Source of the DNA: Biomphalaria glabrata
Taxonomy: Eukaryota; Mollusca; Gastropoda; Planorbidae
Assembly: GCF_947242115.1 (NCBI RefSeq)
Contig: NC_074728.1
Span: 9,094,221-9,158,220 of the forward strand
Direction of reading: 5' to 3'
DNA: 64,000 bases
A model generated the notes under the pieces. That model did not search any database. It was not told the DNA's origin and saw only the letters and a program-made list of their open reading frames with translations. Position 1 is the stretch's first letter. Each line of letters starts with the position of its first letter. The translations under genes were made by a program, and so were the position numbers. Positions 53,901 through 60,675 of the stretch are shown here, piece by piece.

Positions 53901-56638
53901 ACAGAATTTAAGTCATTGGTTAATATGCATGACTGAATGCATGACGTGTACGACGTAATCATCTTCTTTTTTGAAGTAACGTCTGTATTATATAAGATAA
54001 GATAAGATCTAGACTTAATAGTCTCTAGATTAAGATCTAGAACTAAATCTAGAATCCAGGCTAGATATATAGAATCTATATCTAGATTAGAATTCGTATG
54101 ACTATACACGTTGAATGTTAAAATGACTAGATCTAGATCTAGAGTTAGGCCAATGTTATGATCAGAATTAATAGACCTCAGGGGCGGACTGGGTGTTAAG
54201 ATCGGCCCGGGCATTTCTATACAATCCGGCCCACAAATTGTAGGCTTATATCATACGAGGGGCATCCAATTCTAGGTCTACCTAATGATGTCCTAATGTA
54301 TAGATAACTGAACGCATGCATACAATGAATCTTATCTTATTCATGGCAAACCAGTAACACAGACTAAAAACTACCCAAAATACCTAGGTGTTATAATAAA
54401 TGAAAAACTATCATGGAATCCACATATTGATGAAACTACAAAAAAATCAAACAAAGCATTAGGATTTATTAAAAGAAATTTCTATAAATCAAATAAGAAC
54501 ATAAAACTAAAATGTTATTTAACCTTGGTTAGGCCAATAATAGAATATGCATCCTCCGTTTGGGACCCCTCAACTCAAGAAAACATTAAGAAACTGGAAC
54601 AGACACAAAATAGAGCAGTGAGATTCATAACAAACGAATATTCACATTTGACTAGAGTAACACCTTTAGTAAAATCACTAAATTTAGAAAGCCTTCAGGA
54701 CAGAAGACTGAAAAGAAAAGTAGCAATCATACATAAAACACTGAACCATAATCTTCAAGTACAAAAACAAAATTTAATAAAATACTCTGAAAGACACAAA
54801 GATAAAGGCACATTCCTCGTCCCATATGCTAGGACAAATTTGTACAAATACTCCTTCTTCCCTAGTGCTATTAGAGCATGGAATGGGTTGCCTGAGCTAG
54901 CCAGGAAAACCAGTGACTTGGCTGAATTTAAGTCATTGGTTAATATGCATGACTAAATGCATGACGCGTAGGACGTAATCATCTTCTTTTTTGAAGTAAC
55001 GTCTGTATTATATAAGATAAGATAAGATAAGATAAGAATCTTCATAAGTAAGAAATATATAGGCCTTATGTTGCTTTTTAATCGCCAAGGGTGTAGACCC
55101 TAAAAGGATGCCGCCTACTAGTAGCTCTGCCAACGGATATAGGTTATTACATTATTTCGGGAAAATGTGTTAGATTAAATTAGTATTAATCAAACTAAGG
55201 AGTCTGTAAAAGATTTAAAAAAAAAACACGAAGCTCAGAGGGTCCTTTTACAAGAGAATAGTATAAAGCATTTAACAATTTAATTTAACACTTTCTATAG
55301 TCTCATTCATAAGGCCCTTTAGGTGACCCTACCGGCCCATTTTGGTACCAGCCTACCGGGCATTTGCCCAAATGCCCATATAGCCAGTCCGCCCCTGGTA
55401 GGCCTACTACTATACTGTTTGCATCACATTCACTTCTTAATGTGATACTACTGTTTACATAATAAATAAATTTGCACCTCTAAGCTGTAAGAAGATAAGC
55501 TATTTTCTTAATAGATTAAAGATGTAAATTTTGTTTAAATTGTTTAATACATTTAATTTAAATTTAAATCTAGATCTAGATCTGGCCTCTATTTAGATTG
55601 TTGTCAAGTGTTTAACAGGGATAAGTTCAAAATGCGTGCTATAAAAGTATTTTTTTTTCATTTAAAACAAAAACGAAGTTCGTATCGAAATTCTTTTTGA
55701 AAAACAACATTTGATTCAGTATTCCATTCAATGAGTTAGTTAATAAATGGAAAAAATATATTTTATAATGATCCGTTCACACTTTTTCCTTTCTGACCTT
55801 AGGTGACATTTTTTTTGTACCAATGCGCGAATCTATGAATGAAGCTTGTGTTATTAATGAAGAAGTTGGTGACTTTTTAAACGACTTATCCCCCCCCCCT
55901 CCTTTTAAAAGTGGTCTTGTTTTGTTTTTTTCAAATCTGCTTGCATATATAATTTTAATGGTTCAATTTTTATACCTAAGGATTATTTACAAAATAACAA
56001 GAGAAAACTTTGAAATACTTTTTTTTTAAATAAATACTTTCCTTTTATTATACTTCCAATCTTATCTACTGTTCATTCATATCTCCCCTGGTGTCTCTAC
56101 TAAATAAAACTTCTCTCTTCCCCTTCCTCCGTATCGAAGCCACGCCTCTTGCCTGTTCTCTATAAGATTAGTCTTATTAGATGGATAGTCTAAGTCTTGC
56201 AGTTTTGTGTAATTTCTACTCAAACATACCCACGCCTCTCCGTATACACACACACGTCAAGGGTTAGAGTCGGGACTTAGGGGGGCAGTGGCATCTACTG
56301 CCCCCCCCCCCCCACTACATACACTACATATATTGTTTTACGGCAGAGGAATGGGGTGGTAGAATTGATACGTGTATACAAGTAGGCTAGGTAACCTCAC
56401 TTTTTGTTCCAATCAGATCTTCTAATGATTGAACTCTTTGATTACAGTTGAAAAAAAAAGGGGTGGGGAAATAATTCATAAAAAGGGTATACAATATCAA
56501 TAAGTAGTTTTTTATTATTTAGATTTGTATTTATTTTATATAACCAATGTAATAAGCCAACAATGAAATCTTAACAAAGAACAGATTGTACTTACAGGCA
56601 ATTAGACAAATACTTAATGCTTTACAGAAGTCTTTCAT
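29350..56638 (-). CDS. Single-pass receptor-like protein with tandem YxxM cytoplasmic repeats (390 aa)
   Basis: I do not recognise a named family. Eight exons splice in frame: 56638-56596, 50804-50632, 49158-48975, 48745-48701, 45686-45588, 42317-42302, 31285-31228, 29904-29350. Residues 1 to about 17 look like a signal peptide (MKDFCKALSICLIAFC). About 17-150 form a small ectodomain with cysteines at 16, 23, 32, 80, 110 and 135 and N-glycosylation sequons near 57, 86, 99, 136 and 137; a degenerate Ig-like fold is possible but unproven. Residues 153-173 are a membrane helix (IIAIAVPSSIFAAILSAVLV) followed by the stop-transfer YYRKR. The tail (207-390) has repeats of 56-57 residues with YISM at 226, YVPM at 283 and 339, and YENT at 373. 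YxxM is the known PI3-kinase p85 SH2 docking consensus and YxN that of Grb2, so a tyrosine-phosphorylated type I receptor is inferred. There is no kinase domain. Confidence 0.8.
30268..30490. mobile_element. Fragment of an ACCGGCC-ended repeat, probably hAT-derived
   Basis: Starts with CAGGACCGGCCTTAG and carries GGAGGCCCTAGG twice in the same orientation, at about 30290 and 30460. The right end does not show a matching inverted terminus, so it is truncated. Family assignment is by resemblance only. Confidence 0.5.
30583..30870 (-). mobile_element. GATAA-tailed LINE 3' fragment
   Basis: Minus-strand copy reading HKDKGTFLVPYARTNLYKYS and AWNGLPELARKTSDLAEFKS, ending in the complement of GATAA repeats at 30583-30600. 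It lies in the last intron of the receptor gene. Confidence 0.9.
31228..31285 (-). CDS. Receptor exon 7 (juxtamembrane basic segment)
   Basis: 58 nt, phase 2 in and 0 out: VLRKTNKKVRTNILLTVDR after the split cysteine. The strongly basic run suits a segment lying on the inner membrane surface. Acceptor ATATAG, donor CGT/GTAAGT. The LTR element at 32452-40475 lies in the intron before it. Confidence 0.75.
31395..31770 (-). mobile_element. Decayed LINE fragment
   Basis: Minus-strand reading gives IRLMRSLILASFLYTCQSWT, LTAELQRKILAMEMRCN and FLGITYKGRIKNEEI, then a degraded end resembling the fragment at 21005-21325. In the receptor intron between the LTR element and exon 7. Confidence 0.8.
32452..33696 (+). 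repeat. 5' LTR of the Gmr1-like element
   Basis: Begins TGTCGCAG and ends CCTGACA, preceded by GTCCC. Same length as the right LTR and almost identical to it. A short open frame inside it is present in both LTRs and has no recognised product. Confidence 0.95.
34273..35514 (+). CDS. gag-like open frame of the Gmr1-like element
   Basis: Structural protein frame of the LTR element. The N-terminal third is a charged coiled coil (EERIKKEEHERWKEREV), followed by a capsid-like helical region and one zinc knuckle CFRCGKVGHRSTEC, then a basic glycine/arginine-rich tail. The start is the ATG at 34273. Family knowledge: gag packages the element RNA. Confidence 0.85.
   Translation: METRFSINSQFIADGQALGFTGADLQNYVKEQKEEYVKAEQARLDREERIKKEEHERWKEREVVEAKKRQEELELARLQEKIVEKELQKESKSENKEGEPKIQDKHRHIIDKLDKSFQNMKEDEDLIGFLTLFEAVATRCCIDKKSWAMLLSYKLTSKLKNFMLQDDLFKKENYDEVKVMLMRQADINGETCRKKFHQIRPKENDFRGYVADLKRALDNWMKMAEVKETIEGMKNMIVTDRLLESVSGEVYRQLILNKSDNVEDMLQVIESFKTASSTKSLCKEENVYVMGAAEATSQNYASDRKVITCFRCGKVGHRSTECYVGGAGVKLKQVTYNKDGPRHVSGTRNVSYGTYRRQFDTRGRRMDGGNWRGAYNDVNHGGGNNKRNYSGVDYTKEKNTDKSKKVQNTGTQR
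35602..37467 (+). CDS. protease and integrase open frame of the Gmr1-like element
   Basis: Contains, in order, an aspartic protease core (RDSGSSVIGV), an integrase zinc-binding HHCC region (GHLSVRKTKSR ... CDICQRC), the catalytic core (DIATRWPEA, SDNGSQFT, NGMNERFN) and a C-terminal GPF...HINRLMKYH module of the GPY/F type. It lies between gag and the reverse transcriptase frame, which is the order used by the Gmr1 clade. Confidence 0.88.
   Translation: MYIVDQKLRKKSVGKLRFEEGLLNNKIVSILRDSGSSVIGVRSSLIECKDKIPGSYKLKLIDGTIKEYPLACVDINSDYITGKYIVACFENPVADLIIGNVQDEQHNEHIGAAVTRAMKQKENEADIMKHSEVIQDCYKLFGSCEDFLREQVSDPTLQELWNRQKEKSVDNKTNGSVRFKVFDRLLYRVFKGQLGQEEKQLVVPVSKREVILKTAHESIFAGHLSVRKTKSRIYQYFFWQGVDKDVKDFIRSCDICQRCRMPRRCDRVELGNMNIVTTPFYKVAINIVGPLEVTENKNRFILTLVDIATRWPEAIPLRNITTETVIEALNTIFSRIGIPHEVLSDNGSQFTADLYKEVFNFYNIKIVHSTIFHPSSNGMNERFNSSLKSFLRKVTQESPKDWDRKVSAALFAYREVPNETTGISPFQMVYGRQMRGPLAILKQVFVNKEEEDKYRNVYSYLMDLKERLFHVTSIANRNSEVKKQKYKIQYDRYSTLRKIDEGDCVLILKPQRENKLSVYWQGPFKVIRKVSRFNFLVKKGDKLKLYHINRLMKYHSRSKDDTSETVINIEHENSILSANMVSVVDDEEEFDEDLTNENILPSIPTLEINNKKQTNEDILSQ
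37510..38856 (+). CDS. reverse transcriptase and RNase H open frame of the Gmr1-like element
   Basis: Reverse transcriptase of the Ty3/gypsy type: RPCIDYRKLN, LVDLTKGYWQI, LPFGLSGAPNHF, YFDDICIFS and FLGHNV, then GLVNYYSKFI and RNase H motifs (QTDASDKGISG, LEREGLAIVW, TDNKALSF). The frame ends shortly before the right LTR, with no integrase after it. Confidence 0.92.
   Translation: MKVLDEFKDIISDIPGKADVEEFRIKLLDTKPIALKPYTVPINMKEKLKEEIDSMLKLGIIGPTDSSYAAPVVVIKKRDGTLRPCIDYRKLNSVTQIPAELIPDQEELFNKLYRAKYFTLVDLTKGYWQIPISEECKEYTAFRVLGEHYMFHYLPFGLSGAPNHFNRVLKSILRDIENVLFYFDDICIFSESWETHVRDVQNVFGVLKSHGFTLKPSKLEVGFTNIKFLGHNVGRGEVKPDSRNVQKILEFKPPSTKKEVRSLIGLVNYYSKFIPCYSDLVFPFTELLKKGKSVRIDWSNECIVALKRIQTYLCDYPILRLPDPSLPFFLQTDASDKGISGILSQMRDGVLHPVKFVSRKLLPREQKYSILEREGLAIVWSIKKLDRYLAGVKFHLQTDNKALSFIANSNYCNKRITRWCLALQDYCFDSVHLKGELNVFADVCSRLV
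39231..40475 (+). repeat. 3' LTR of the Gmr1-like element
   Basis: 1245 bp copy of the left LTR, preceded by a purine-rich tract and followed by the GTCCC target duplication at 40476-40480. Confidence 0.95.
41030..41990. other. Unexplained GC-rich block in a receptor intron
   Basis: From about 41170 the base composition rises sharply against AT-rich surroundings, with CpG-containing stretches (GGCCGTCGCGACGCTCGATG, GGGCCCGGACGCCGGACG). Short frames on both strands end without splice-like context and match no family I know. It may be a decayed mobile element or an imported segment. Between 40480 and 41030 I see only plain intron. Confidence 0.5.
42000..42108 (+). mobile_element. 3' fragment of SINE family C
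   Basis: Shares TTGTGCTGGCCACATGACAC, CTCGTTAACATCATCTGCCC and TATAGACCACAAGGTCTG with the copy at 24258; the tRNA-like head is absent. Confidence 0.8.
42302..42317 (-). CDS. Receptor exon 6 (16-nt microexon)
   Basis: Sixteen bases between TTTTCTCAG and GTAAGT. It turns phase 1 into phase 2 and adds GSLQC with a split second cysteine codon; exon 7 is in frame only if these bases are included. The evidence is strong acceptor and donor sites plus frame compatibility on both sides. Confidence 0.65.
42985..44225 (+). mobile_element. Fossil gag region of an LTR retroelement with heptad minisatellite
   Basis: A decayed 5' part of a second LTR element. A tRNA-Lys-type primer-site match (TGGCGCCCAACATAAAGG at 43002) follows sequence that may be the end of an old LTR. 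After it come a coiled-coil coding stretch expanded into about 20 copies of a 21-bp unit (seven residues, GEISHRE or ERLAIER) and a capsid-like piece (GNYNVVKEQLLRTFGKTEV). No pol or right LTR was seen. Broken in at least three places and clearly older than the Gmr1-like element. Confidence 0.75.
43210..43680 (+). repeat. 21-bp minisatellite within the gag fossil
   Basis: Tandem copies of GAGAGATTAGCCATAGAGAG, period 21 with a few shorter variants. As 21 bp is seven codons, the expansion keeps the heptad pattern of a coiled coil, which probably explains its origin inside a coiled-coil gag. Confidence 0.9.
44451..45120. mobile_element. Second copy of the CAGGGCCGG hAT-type element
   Basis: 670 bp, opposite orientation to 25257-26001; shares the GCGGCCGCA segment near one end, AAGTTCAAATACTTAATT in the middle and GCATAGGGGGCCCCG-like sequence near the other. 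Flanks ACAGCACC and ACAACACC differ at one position. In the receptor intron between exons 5 and 6. Confidence 0.87.
45588..45686 (-). CDS. Receptor exon 5 (transmembrane helix)
   Basis: 99 nt, phase 1 at both ends. Encodes HVTK, the helix IIAIAVPSSIFAAILSAVLV and the cytoplasmic anchor CYYRKRTPY. Acceptor CTACAG, donor TATG/GTAAGG. As it keeps phase, skipping it would give a secreted or mislocalised form; this is inference. Confidence 0.85.
45840..46330 (-). repeat. Dispersed repeat family A, right half, in two pieces
   Basis: Minus-strand segments CAAAGCTTATACAAC, AATCAAATTAAGACTTTG, GACAAGACATGAATCAAT and later GGATCAAGTTGAAATTTGG show two partial copies in tandem. In the receptor intron right of exon 5. 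Further right, 46385-46480 holds the left end of another copy. Confidence 0.6.
46488..47245 (+). pseudogene. hAT transposase relic (ZBED5/SCAND3-like)
   Basis: Readable pieces in several frames: MKPNKRRRPSFGDK, ADEVKKSRLNSCGKYHNQNI, SAVEASSEF, then SLKNICCVCTDGAPSMLGCW and QNESPKVIETHSMIYGHV. These match, by family knowledge, the hAT transposases domesticated as ZBED5-type genes (usual form CTDGAPAMLG). Stops and frameshifts break it repeatedly, roughly every 150-250 bp. It lies in a receptor intron and is not a working gene. Confidence 0.85.
47457..47537. mobile_element. 73-bp MITE with TTAA duplication, copy 2
   Basis: Same 73-bp length and ends as the copy at 27229 but in the opposite orientation, flanked by TTAA on both sides. 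In the receptor intron between exons 4 and 5, right of the hAT transposase relic. Confidence 0.85.
48110..48385 (+). mobile_element. Decayed LINE 3' end
   Basis: Nucleotide-level copy of the family at 21005-21325 (CTGCTAACTA..CGAAAAACG, AGGCAGACAGAGAAAG, GGTAAGGCAACA). No frame survives. In the receptor intron left of exon 4. Confidence 0.75.
48701..48745 (-). CDS. Receptor exon 4 (membrane-proximal stalk)
   Basis: 45 nt, phase 1 at both ends: VCNNTSSGVPGSQLS. A small glycosylatable stalk just outside the membrane. Acceptor AAACAG, donor GTAAGA. A phase 1-1 exon of 45 nt could be skipped without changing frame. Confidence 0.72.
48975..49158 (-). CDS. Receptor exon 3 (ectodomain)
   Basis: 184 nt, residues 73-133 plus one base. 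Begins VPTKYQSCITFRTNHTSS and continues with FNTTDTDITGFECILEIMQ; two sequons and C80/C110. Acceptor TTTCAG, donor AAAG/GTACTT, phase 0 in and 1 out. Confidence 0.8.
49259..49392. mobile_element. SPIN-like hAT MITE, copy 2
   Basis: 134 bp, starts CAGCGGTTCTCAACC and ends GGTTGAGAACCCCTG, flanked by a perfect GTATAGAG duplication. Shorter internally than the copy at 51465. In receptor intron 2. Confidence 0.87.
50632..50804 (-). CDS. Receptor exon 2 (ectodomain)
   Basis: 173 nt, residues 15-72. Contains C16, C23 and C32, a lysine-rich LKLKLTHKD stretch and one NTT sequon. Acceptor TTTCTAG, donor ATT/GTAAGT, leaving phase 0. Confidence 0.8.
51465..51652. mobile_element. SPIN-like hAT MITE, copy 1
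   Basis: 188 bp with ends CAGGGGTTCTCAACCTGTGG and, inverted, CAGCGGTTCTCAACC; flanked by ATCTAGAT on both sides. The subterminal GGTCGCGACCCC and TAAGACCATCG resemble, from memory, the SPIN family of hAT elements known from mammals, reptiles, a triatomine bug and a pond snail. In receptor intron 1. Confidence 0.85.
52411..53240. repeat. Degenerate ~105-115 bp tandem repeat family, copy 2
   Basis: Same lead and units as 60675-61765 (ATTACCTTGATTGAGAGTG, CGCTCATAGAATTTTGAGTG), about five units, ending in AGGTGCGGACCGCACCC; a related GGTGCGGACCTCACCCC lies at 51778. Preceded by poly-G and (GT)n at 51885-51975. Confidence 0.8.
53480..54150. repeat. CTAGAT-rich low-complexity array, interrupted by a LINE end
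   Basis: Irregular permutations of CTAGAT, TCTAGA and AGATCTAGA, many of them palindromic, at 53480-53745 and again 54005-54150. The GATAA-tailed LINE fragment at 53808-54010 splits it. Short CTAGATCTAG runs also occur at 28700-28745 and 55565-55585. Confidence 0.88.
53808..54010 (+). mobile_element. Short 3' end copy of the GATAA-tailed LINE
   Basis: Carries the same final ~45 codons and 3' UTR as the copy at 54330-55037 (TACTCCTTCTTC, AAGCATGGAATGGGTTG) and ends in ATAAGATAAGATAAG. A still shorter tail lies at about 53735-53790. Several substitutions and small deletions. Confidence 0.85.
54179..55397. mobile_element. Non-autonomous hAT-type element with nested LINE
   Basis: Terminal inverted repeats CAGGGGCGGACTGG at the left and its complement at the right end. 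Flanks ATAGACCT and GTAGGCCT agree at 6 of 8 positions, as expected for an old 8-bp hAT target duplication. Most of the interior (about 54330-55037) is a LINE fragment inserted later. A separate broken right end of the same family lies near 48440-48485. Confidence 0.7.
54330..55037 (+). mobile_element. LINE 3' fragment (jockey/CR1-like C-terminus, GATAA tail)
   Basis: Open frame with YLGVIINEKLSWNPHI, LTLVRPIIEYASSVWDP and AWNGLPELARKTSD: the end of a jockey/CR1-type reverse transcriptase and its C-terminal region. The 3' end is (GATAA)n. Possible target duplication GAATCTT on both sides. The reading frame is open from 54340 to the stop near 54956, so this 5'-truncated copy is young relative to the hAT element that hosts it. 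Confidence 0.88.
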
Positions 56639-57180
56639 TGTTGTGCAACAATCCTAGAATCAAACTTAAGACAATTTATATTCTTCTCTCCCCAGAGATG
56701 ACTGCAAATGGTTACTCGAACGTAACGTGGCTGAGTGTCAATGTTAATGAACTTTTGTAGAGTTGAACACCATCTAATTGGGACAGTGCGGTCATAGGCC
56801 GATTATTTACAAAACATAAATCTTAAAATGACCAACGCGTTGACATATTTTTTGTTAATACAGTCGTGGTTTAAATACTGTCAACAAATGACATGTTGTG
56901 TTACGATTACTACATGGGATTACCATAGTAAATATATATATGTGTCAGTAAATGTGCTTGTTTTGAGTTACTAGTTGTGTATTGTGTATTATGACTGTGT
57001 ATGGTCAAACTGACAAACTAGTTGTCCTTTATTGTTCTTTGTTAAGTCTATTGATATTAAAGTGTATAAGGTATGTCTTTGGAGTAGGGGGAGTCGGAAA
57101 ACAAACCTGAAGGAGACCGTATGTACTAAAGGGAATGGAATGTCAAGATAATAAAGATATATTTTTAAAAAGTTATCATT
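55405..57180. other. Receptor 5' region: intron 1 end, exon 1 and upstream DNA
   Basis: Holds no other gene I can support. Poly-C tracts at 55890 and 56304-56316, and AT-rich sequence. The promoter of the receptor should lie right of 56638, but I see no clear TATA or initiator match that decides it; CAACAATGA at the start codon gives an acceptable initiation context. Confidence 0.5.
56596..56638 (-). CDS. Receptor exon 1 (start, signal peptide)
   Basis: 43 nt: MKDFCKALSICLIA plus one base. The donor is a perfect GTAAGT. Phase 1 matches the next exon, and the hydrophobic ALSICLIAF core created by the junction fits a signal peptide. Intron 1 is about 5.8 kb and carries many mobile elements. 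Confidence 0.75.
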
Positions 57181-57245
57181 AGTAGATCCAGAACTTTTGA
57201 GTTTGGATGACGCGGACGATTTTTTTCCAAACCTTGACTCTAACG

Positions 57246-58740
57246 CCTGTTTCATCTGGTTGTTGTCTAGGTTGATTCTGGAGGTCCGACTGTTGAGGCT
57301 GGAACTGTTACTGTATCATGCTTCAGCCATGTCTCGATTTACAGTTCTACTTGTAGCTTTGGTGTATCTTTGCATTTCTATATGAACCACGTACACATAC
57401 ATCGCAGGACACCAGCATATCTCAAATTACGTAACGTTAAACTTTATTAACACTTACAGAATCATACAAACACAATACACATCTATGAAAATGAAAAACT
57501 AAGCGATTTAAATACCTTTACTTTAATAAATGAATAAATGGGTTGTCTAAAACTGTTATAAGAATTAAGTAACATATTCTTAAAGTTAAATATCAATTAT
57601 AAAATATTATTAAAGCAGAAGCTGGGAATGCGACCCTCCGTGGTAAAAAAAAAAAGCCGACTGCCGCTTTGTCCCCAAGTACCCAGGTCATCCTGCCTCG
57701 TTTAAGACCAGGTCACCTGGTCACGTGACAATAAAATAAAGAAGTAAAATATACAGGTAGTTATTCCCTACCCAATTATAAAATAATAAATCTTATTTAA
57801 TTATTTAAAATATATTAGAAACACAAATAAATTCGATTAGAAACAAATAACAATTAAAAATAAACCATTCTAAAATAACTAAGGCCATGATGGTGGGTTA
57901 GAGGTCAGTTGGGGTCAACATTCCATAGCCAGGCCGATAGTGGACTGTCGCTGTTCTGTACACACATACAAAAAGGGGGGGGGGTACAGACAGTGTACAC
58001 AGCGGTTTGTCACACTATGATCAAGCCCATTACAAAAGCTTTTAAAGACCAATTACGGTAAAATCCACACAGATATCCCTTTCTTACCCCCCCCCCCTGT
58101 CCTAACTGGTCCAGACAAGTGATAGGATCATAGCGTAGTGAGAAAGCTAAAAACATGAAATAGCGCTAAACGAAAACATTTGGTGAAAATATTTCTAATC
58201 GCACAGATTTATTGCTGTTAGTCTAGATCTATTACAAATTTAATTGCACGACTGATCCAAAGTAATTAATACAATTACACTTCGTATAAGCTTTGATATT
58301 GTTGTTTTTTAAAAGTATTTTCTGTGTTGTTCTTGTTTCTAAAACAAATTAAATTGTTATGTAGAGAAAATATCCTTTCTACTTCTTTAAACAACGTTTA
58401 CTAAGCTATCTACAGATTCCAGGAAAATGTTCCCTTGTTTTAGTGTAGCCTAACGTAAATAGCCTACGTGGTAGTAGGCCTACGTTCAGTTTTTTCCCGA
58501 TTTCAAGTGATGTCCTGGGGGAAGATATTTTCAGTATAGCATCTCCATGATATCTTTCCAAGAAGATACGTAGGTCAGATAAGGCACTTATCTTTATACA
58601 AGTTCGAAACATTTTATGTAGTGCCACTTTAAAAAAAAAACGCCAGTGGCCTGTAAAATGAACTTTCATAATATTTACAATGATACATGATTGTGTTAAA
58701 AAATTATTATCTTTGGATATTTTCAAAAGAGAGAGGAAGA
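57246..58740. other. Intergenic DNA without a recognised gene
   Basis: AT-rich with poly-G and poly-C tracts (57977-57986, 58088-58098) and scraps of SINE. Short open frames are not supported by splice sites or protein motifs. Confidence 0.6.
58065..58172 (+). mobile_element. Degenerate SINE family B 3' part
   Basis: Matches the later part of the family: poly-C tract, AACTGGTCCAGACAAG, GATCATAGCG and AACATGAAATAGCGCTA. Many substitutions. Confidence 0.55.
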
Positions 58741-58760
58741 GAAAACGGGAAAACCAAAAA

Positions 58761-58990
58761 TCCGACTTCACTGACGAAGGTATCGATATATCCTGCTATA
58801 AAACAAAATCCGAATTCACTGACGAAGGTATCGATATATCCTGCTATAAAATAAAATTAGAATTTACTGACGAAGGTATCGATATATCTTGCTACAAAAC
58901 AAATCCGAATTTACTGACGAAAGTATCGATATATCTTGCTACAAAACAAAATCCGAATTTACTGAAGAAGGTATCGATATATTTTGCTGA
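58761..58990. repeat. 48-bp minisatellite, five copies
   Basis: Unit TCCGACTTCACTGACGAAGG then TATCGATATATCCTGC and an A-rich end; divergence rises to the right. The open frame over it repeats FTDEGIDISCYKT, but nothing around it looks like a gene. Confidence 0.9.
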
Positions 58991-59548
58991 GCCAAAAACT
59001 TAACAAGAAAATCACACGAACACATCCACAGCCCCATGGTTTGACAAACTGGACAAGAATTTCCCTATTGTGGAGATGTATATAAGCCAATATTAAAGAC
59101 GACATAGAGACCTTTCTAAAAAAGAAGTCGACTACACTTCTTCACAATGAAACAATGAAAGACAACTCAGAGAGATATCTTTCAGTTGAGAGCATCTTTC
59201 AGCAAATTCAGTGTAAAGAACTGTTAATGCGAAATGTATTTGTCTTGAATCTATTGCTATAGTTTTCTTAAGTGGAAAGAAAACAAGGTATTATAAAAGT
59301 ATCTTATTCAAGATTATATATGAGAAGTACCTAGATTAAGTCTTTAATACGAAAGAAAAAGCGAAAACACTTTGATCAATGGTATGTAGTTCTTAGTATT
59401 GTTATTATTATTTTTCTTGTATATTTTTAATTCTTAATGAAAACAATAATTCTTATCTTTTAACTTCTTGTTTAATAGTTGTATACGTAAGTCTGTTCAG
59501 TGTTATTAGCTACTACGTATATGTTTTTGTTTTGTTTAGTGTGTGTGT

Positions 59549-60675
59549 CACTGGCGGATCCAGGGGGGGGAGGGCGGTAGGGGCGATCGTCGCAGCCACA
59601 CGGCCGATCCTCCCCTCCCCCCCCTCGCCGGATGGGGGCGGACCAATTTTAGTATTTGTTTTATAAATATACTAATTATTTATATTTCAACCTATTTTTA
59701 GATTATTTCGCCCTTCCCCTCTAATATGTTGGCCAATTTGGTGGGTTCGGGAGGGGGCGATCACATGAATTTATCATAATTATTTTAAGAAAGACTTTGC
59801 TTTGGAAAATTTAGAATTCATACGAAATCTTTCTGTATAAGAGTAACGATAGAGATGAGTTCGAAACTCAAACAATCTTTTCCTTGTCGCTTTTTCCAAC
59901 CTTTACTTAATCTGGTATTTTTCTAGTCAAATGAATTTGGGACTATAACTCACAATTTATGTTTGAATCCTAAACATGCAAAAAAATTTAAAGTAGAATC
60001 TAATTGGTCCACTTAATTTCTCCTCCCACCTCCCAAAATTTTTTGTTTAGAGCTTTGAATTATAGTTCTGTAACAAAACATGTTACCAACATGCATGTTG
60101 AACAAAATGTATCTTACAAATGAGCATTTTTTAAATATTATTTATCGAATAATTTTTTTTTTCGGCGGCGATCCTCAGAGCCTTAATCTAAATATGTAGG
60201 CTATCTTATCTTTTCCAGGAACAATTCGGTTTTATTTGCAATGTACTAAGGGCCTATTAATTCATATAAGAATATTTTTCAAGTAAAACATTATTCAAAA
60301 AGTCCTTTTTAATAGGATGAATAATGGAGCTTTAGGTCAGGAGAATGCGTTTCTTTATTGAAGAATGCAAAAAAACGCTTTTGGAGTCGGGGTTTCACCC
60401 CGAACCCCACATGAATAATGTACTGTAAATGTCAGGAGAATGCATTTCTGCAGTGACAAAATGCAAGAAAAAGCTTCTGGCGTCGGGGCAAAGCCCCGAA
60501 CCCAACTGGAAAAGCTTACAGCACTGCCCCAGACCCCCAAGCTTGCAAGAAAAAGGACTCAACATGACTTTTTTGTGGGTTTTTTTTCACTGAAGGTTGA
60601 GAAGCACTGCTTTTTTTTTTATTCACATACAAACACATATATATTCATTTTGTCGGTGAACATTTCTACACTCTG
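59549..60675. mobile_element. Partial copy of the GGATCCAG-ended transposon
   Basis: Begins CACTGGCGGATCCAGGGG after a GTGTGTGT run and follows the family through TTAGAATTCATACGAAA, CGTCGGGG and GTTGAGAAGCACTGC; the right terminus is missing and a different repeat begins near 60675. Confidence 0.8.

Noticed and set aside
55823-56029. 68-codon frame with a hydrophobic stretch
   Set aside because: Lies in AT-rich intron 1 of the receptor on the other strand, crosses a poly-C tract, and has no homology that I recognise.
57197-57385. 62-codon plus-strand frame near a repeat end
   Set aside because: Begins in a fragment of the GGATCCAG-ended transposon and has no motif.
58680-59003. 107-codon frame with FTDEGIDISCYKT repeats
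   Set aside because: Explained by a 48-bp minisatellite with rising divergence; no gene context.
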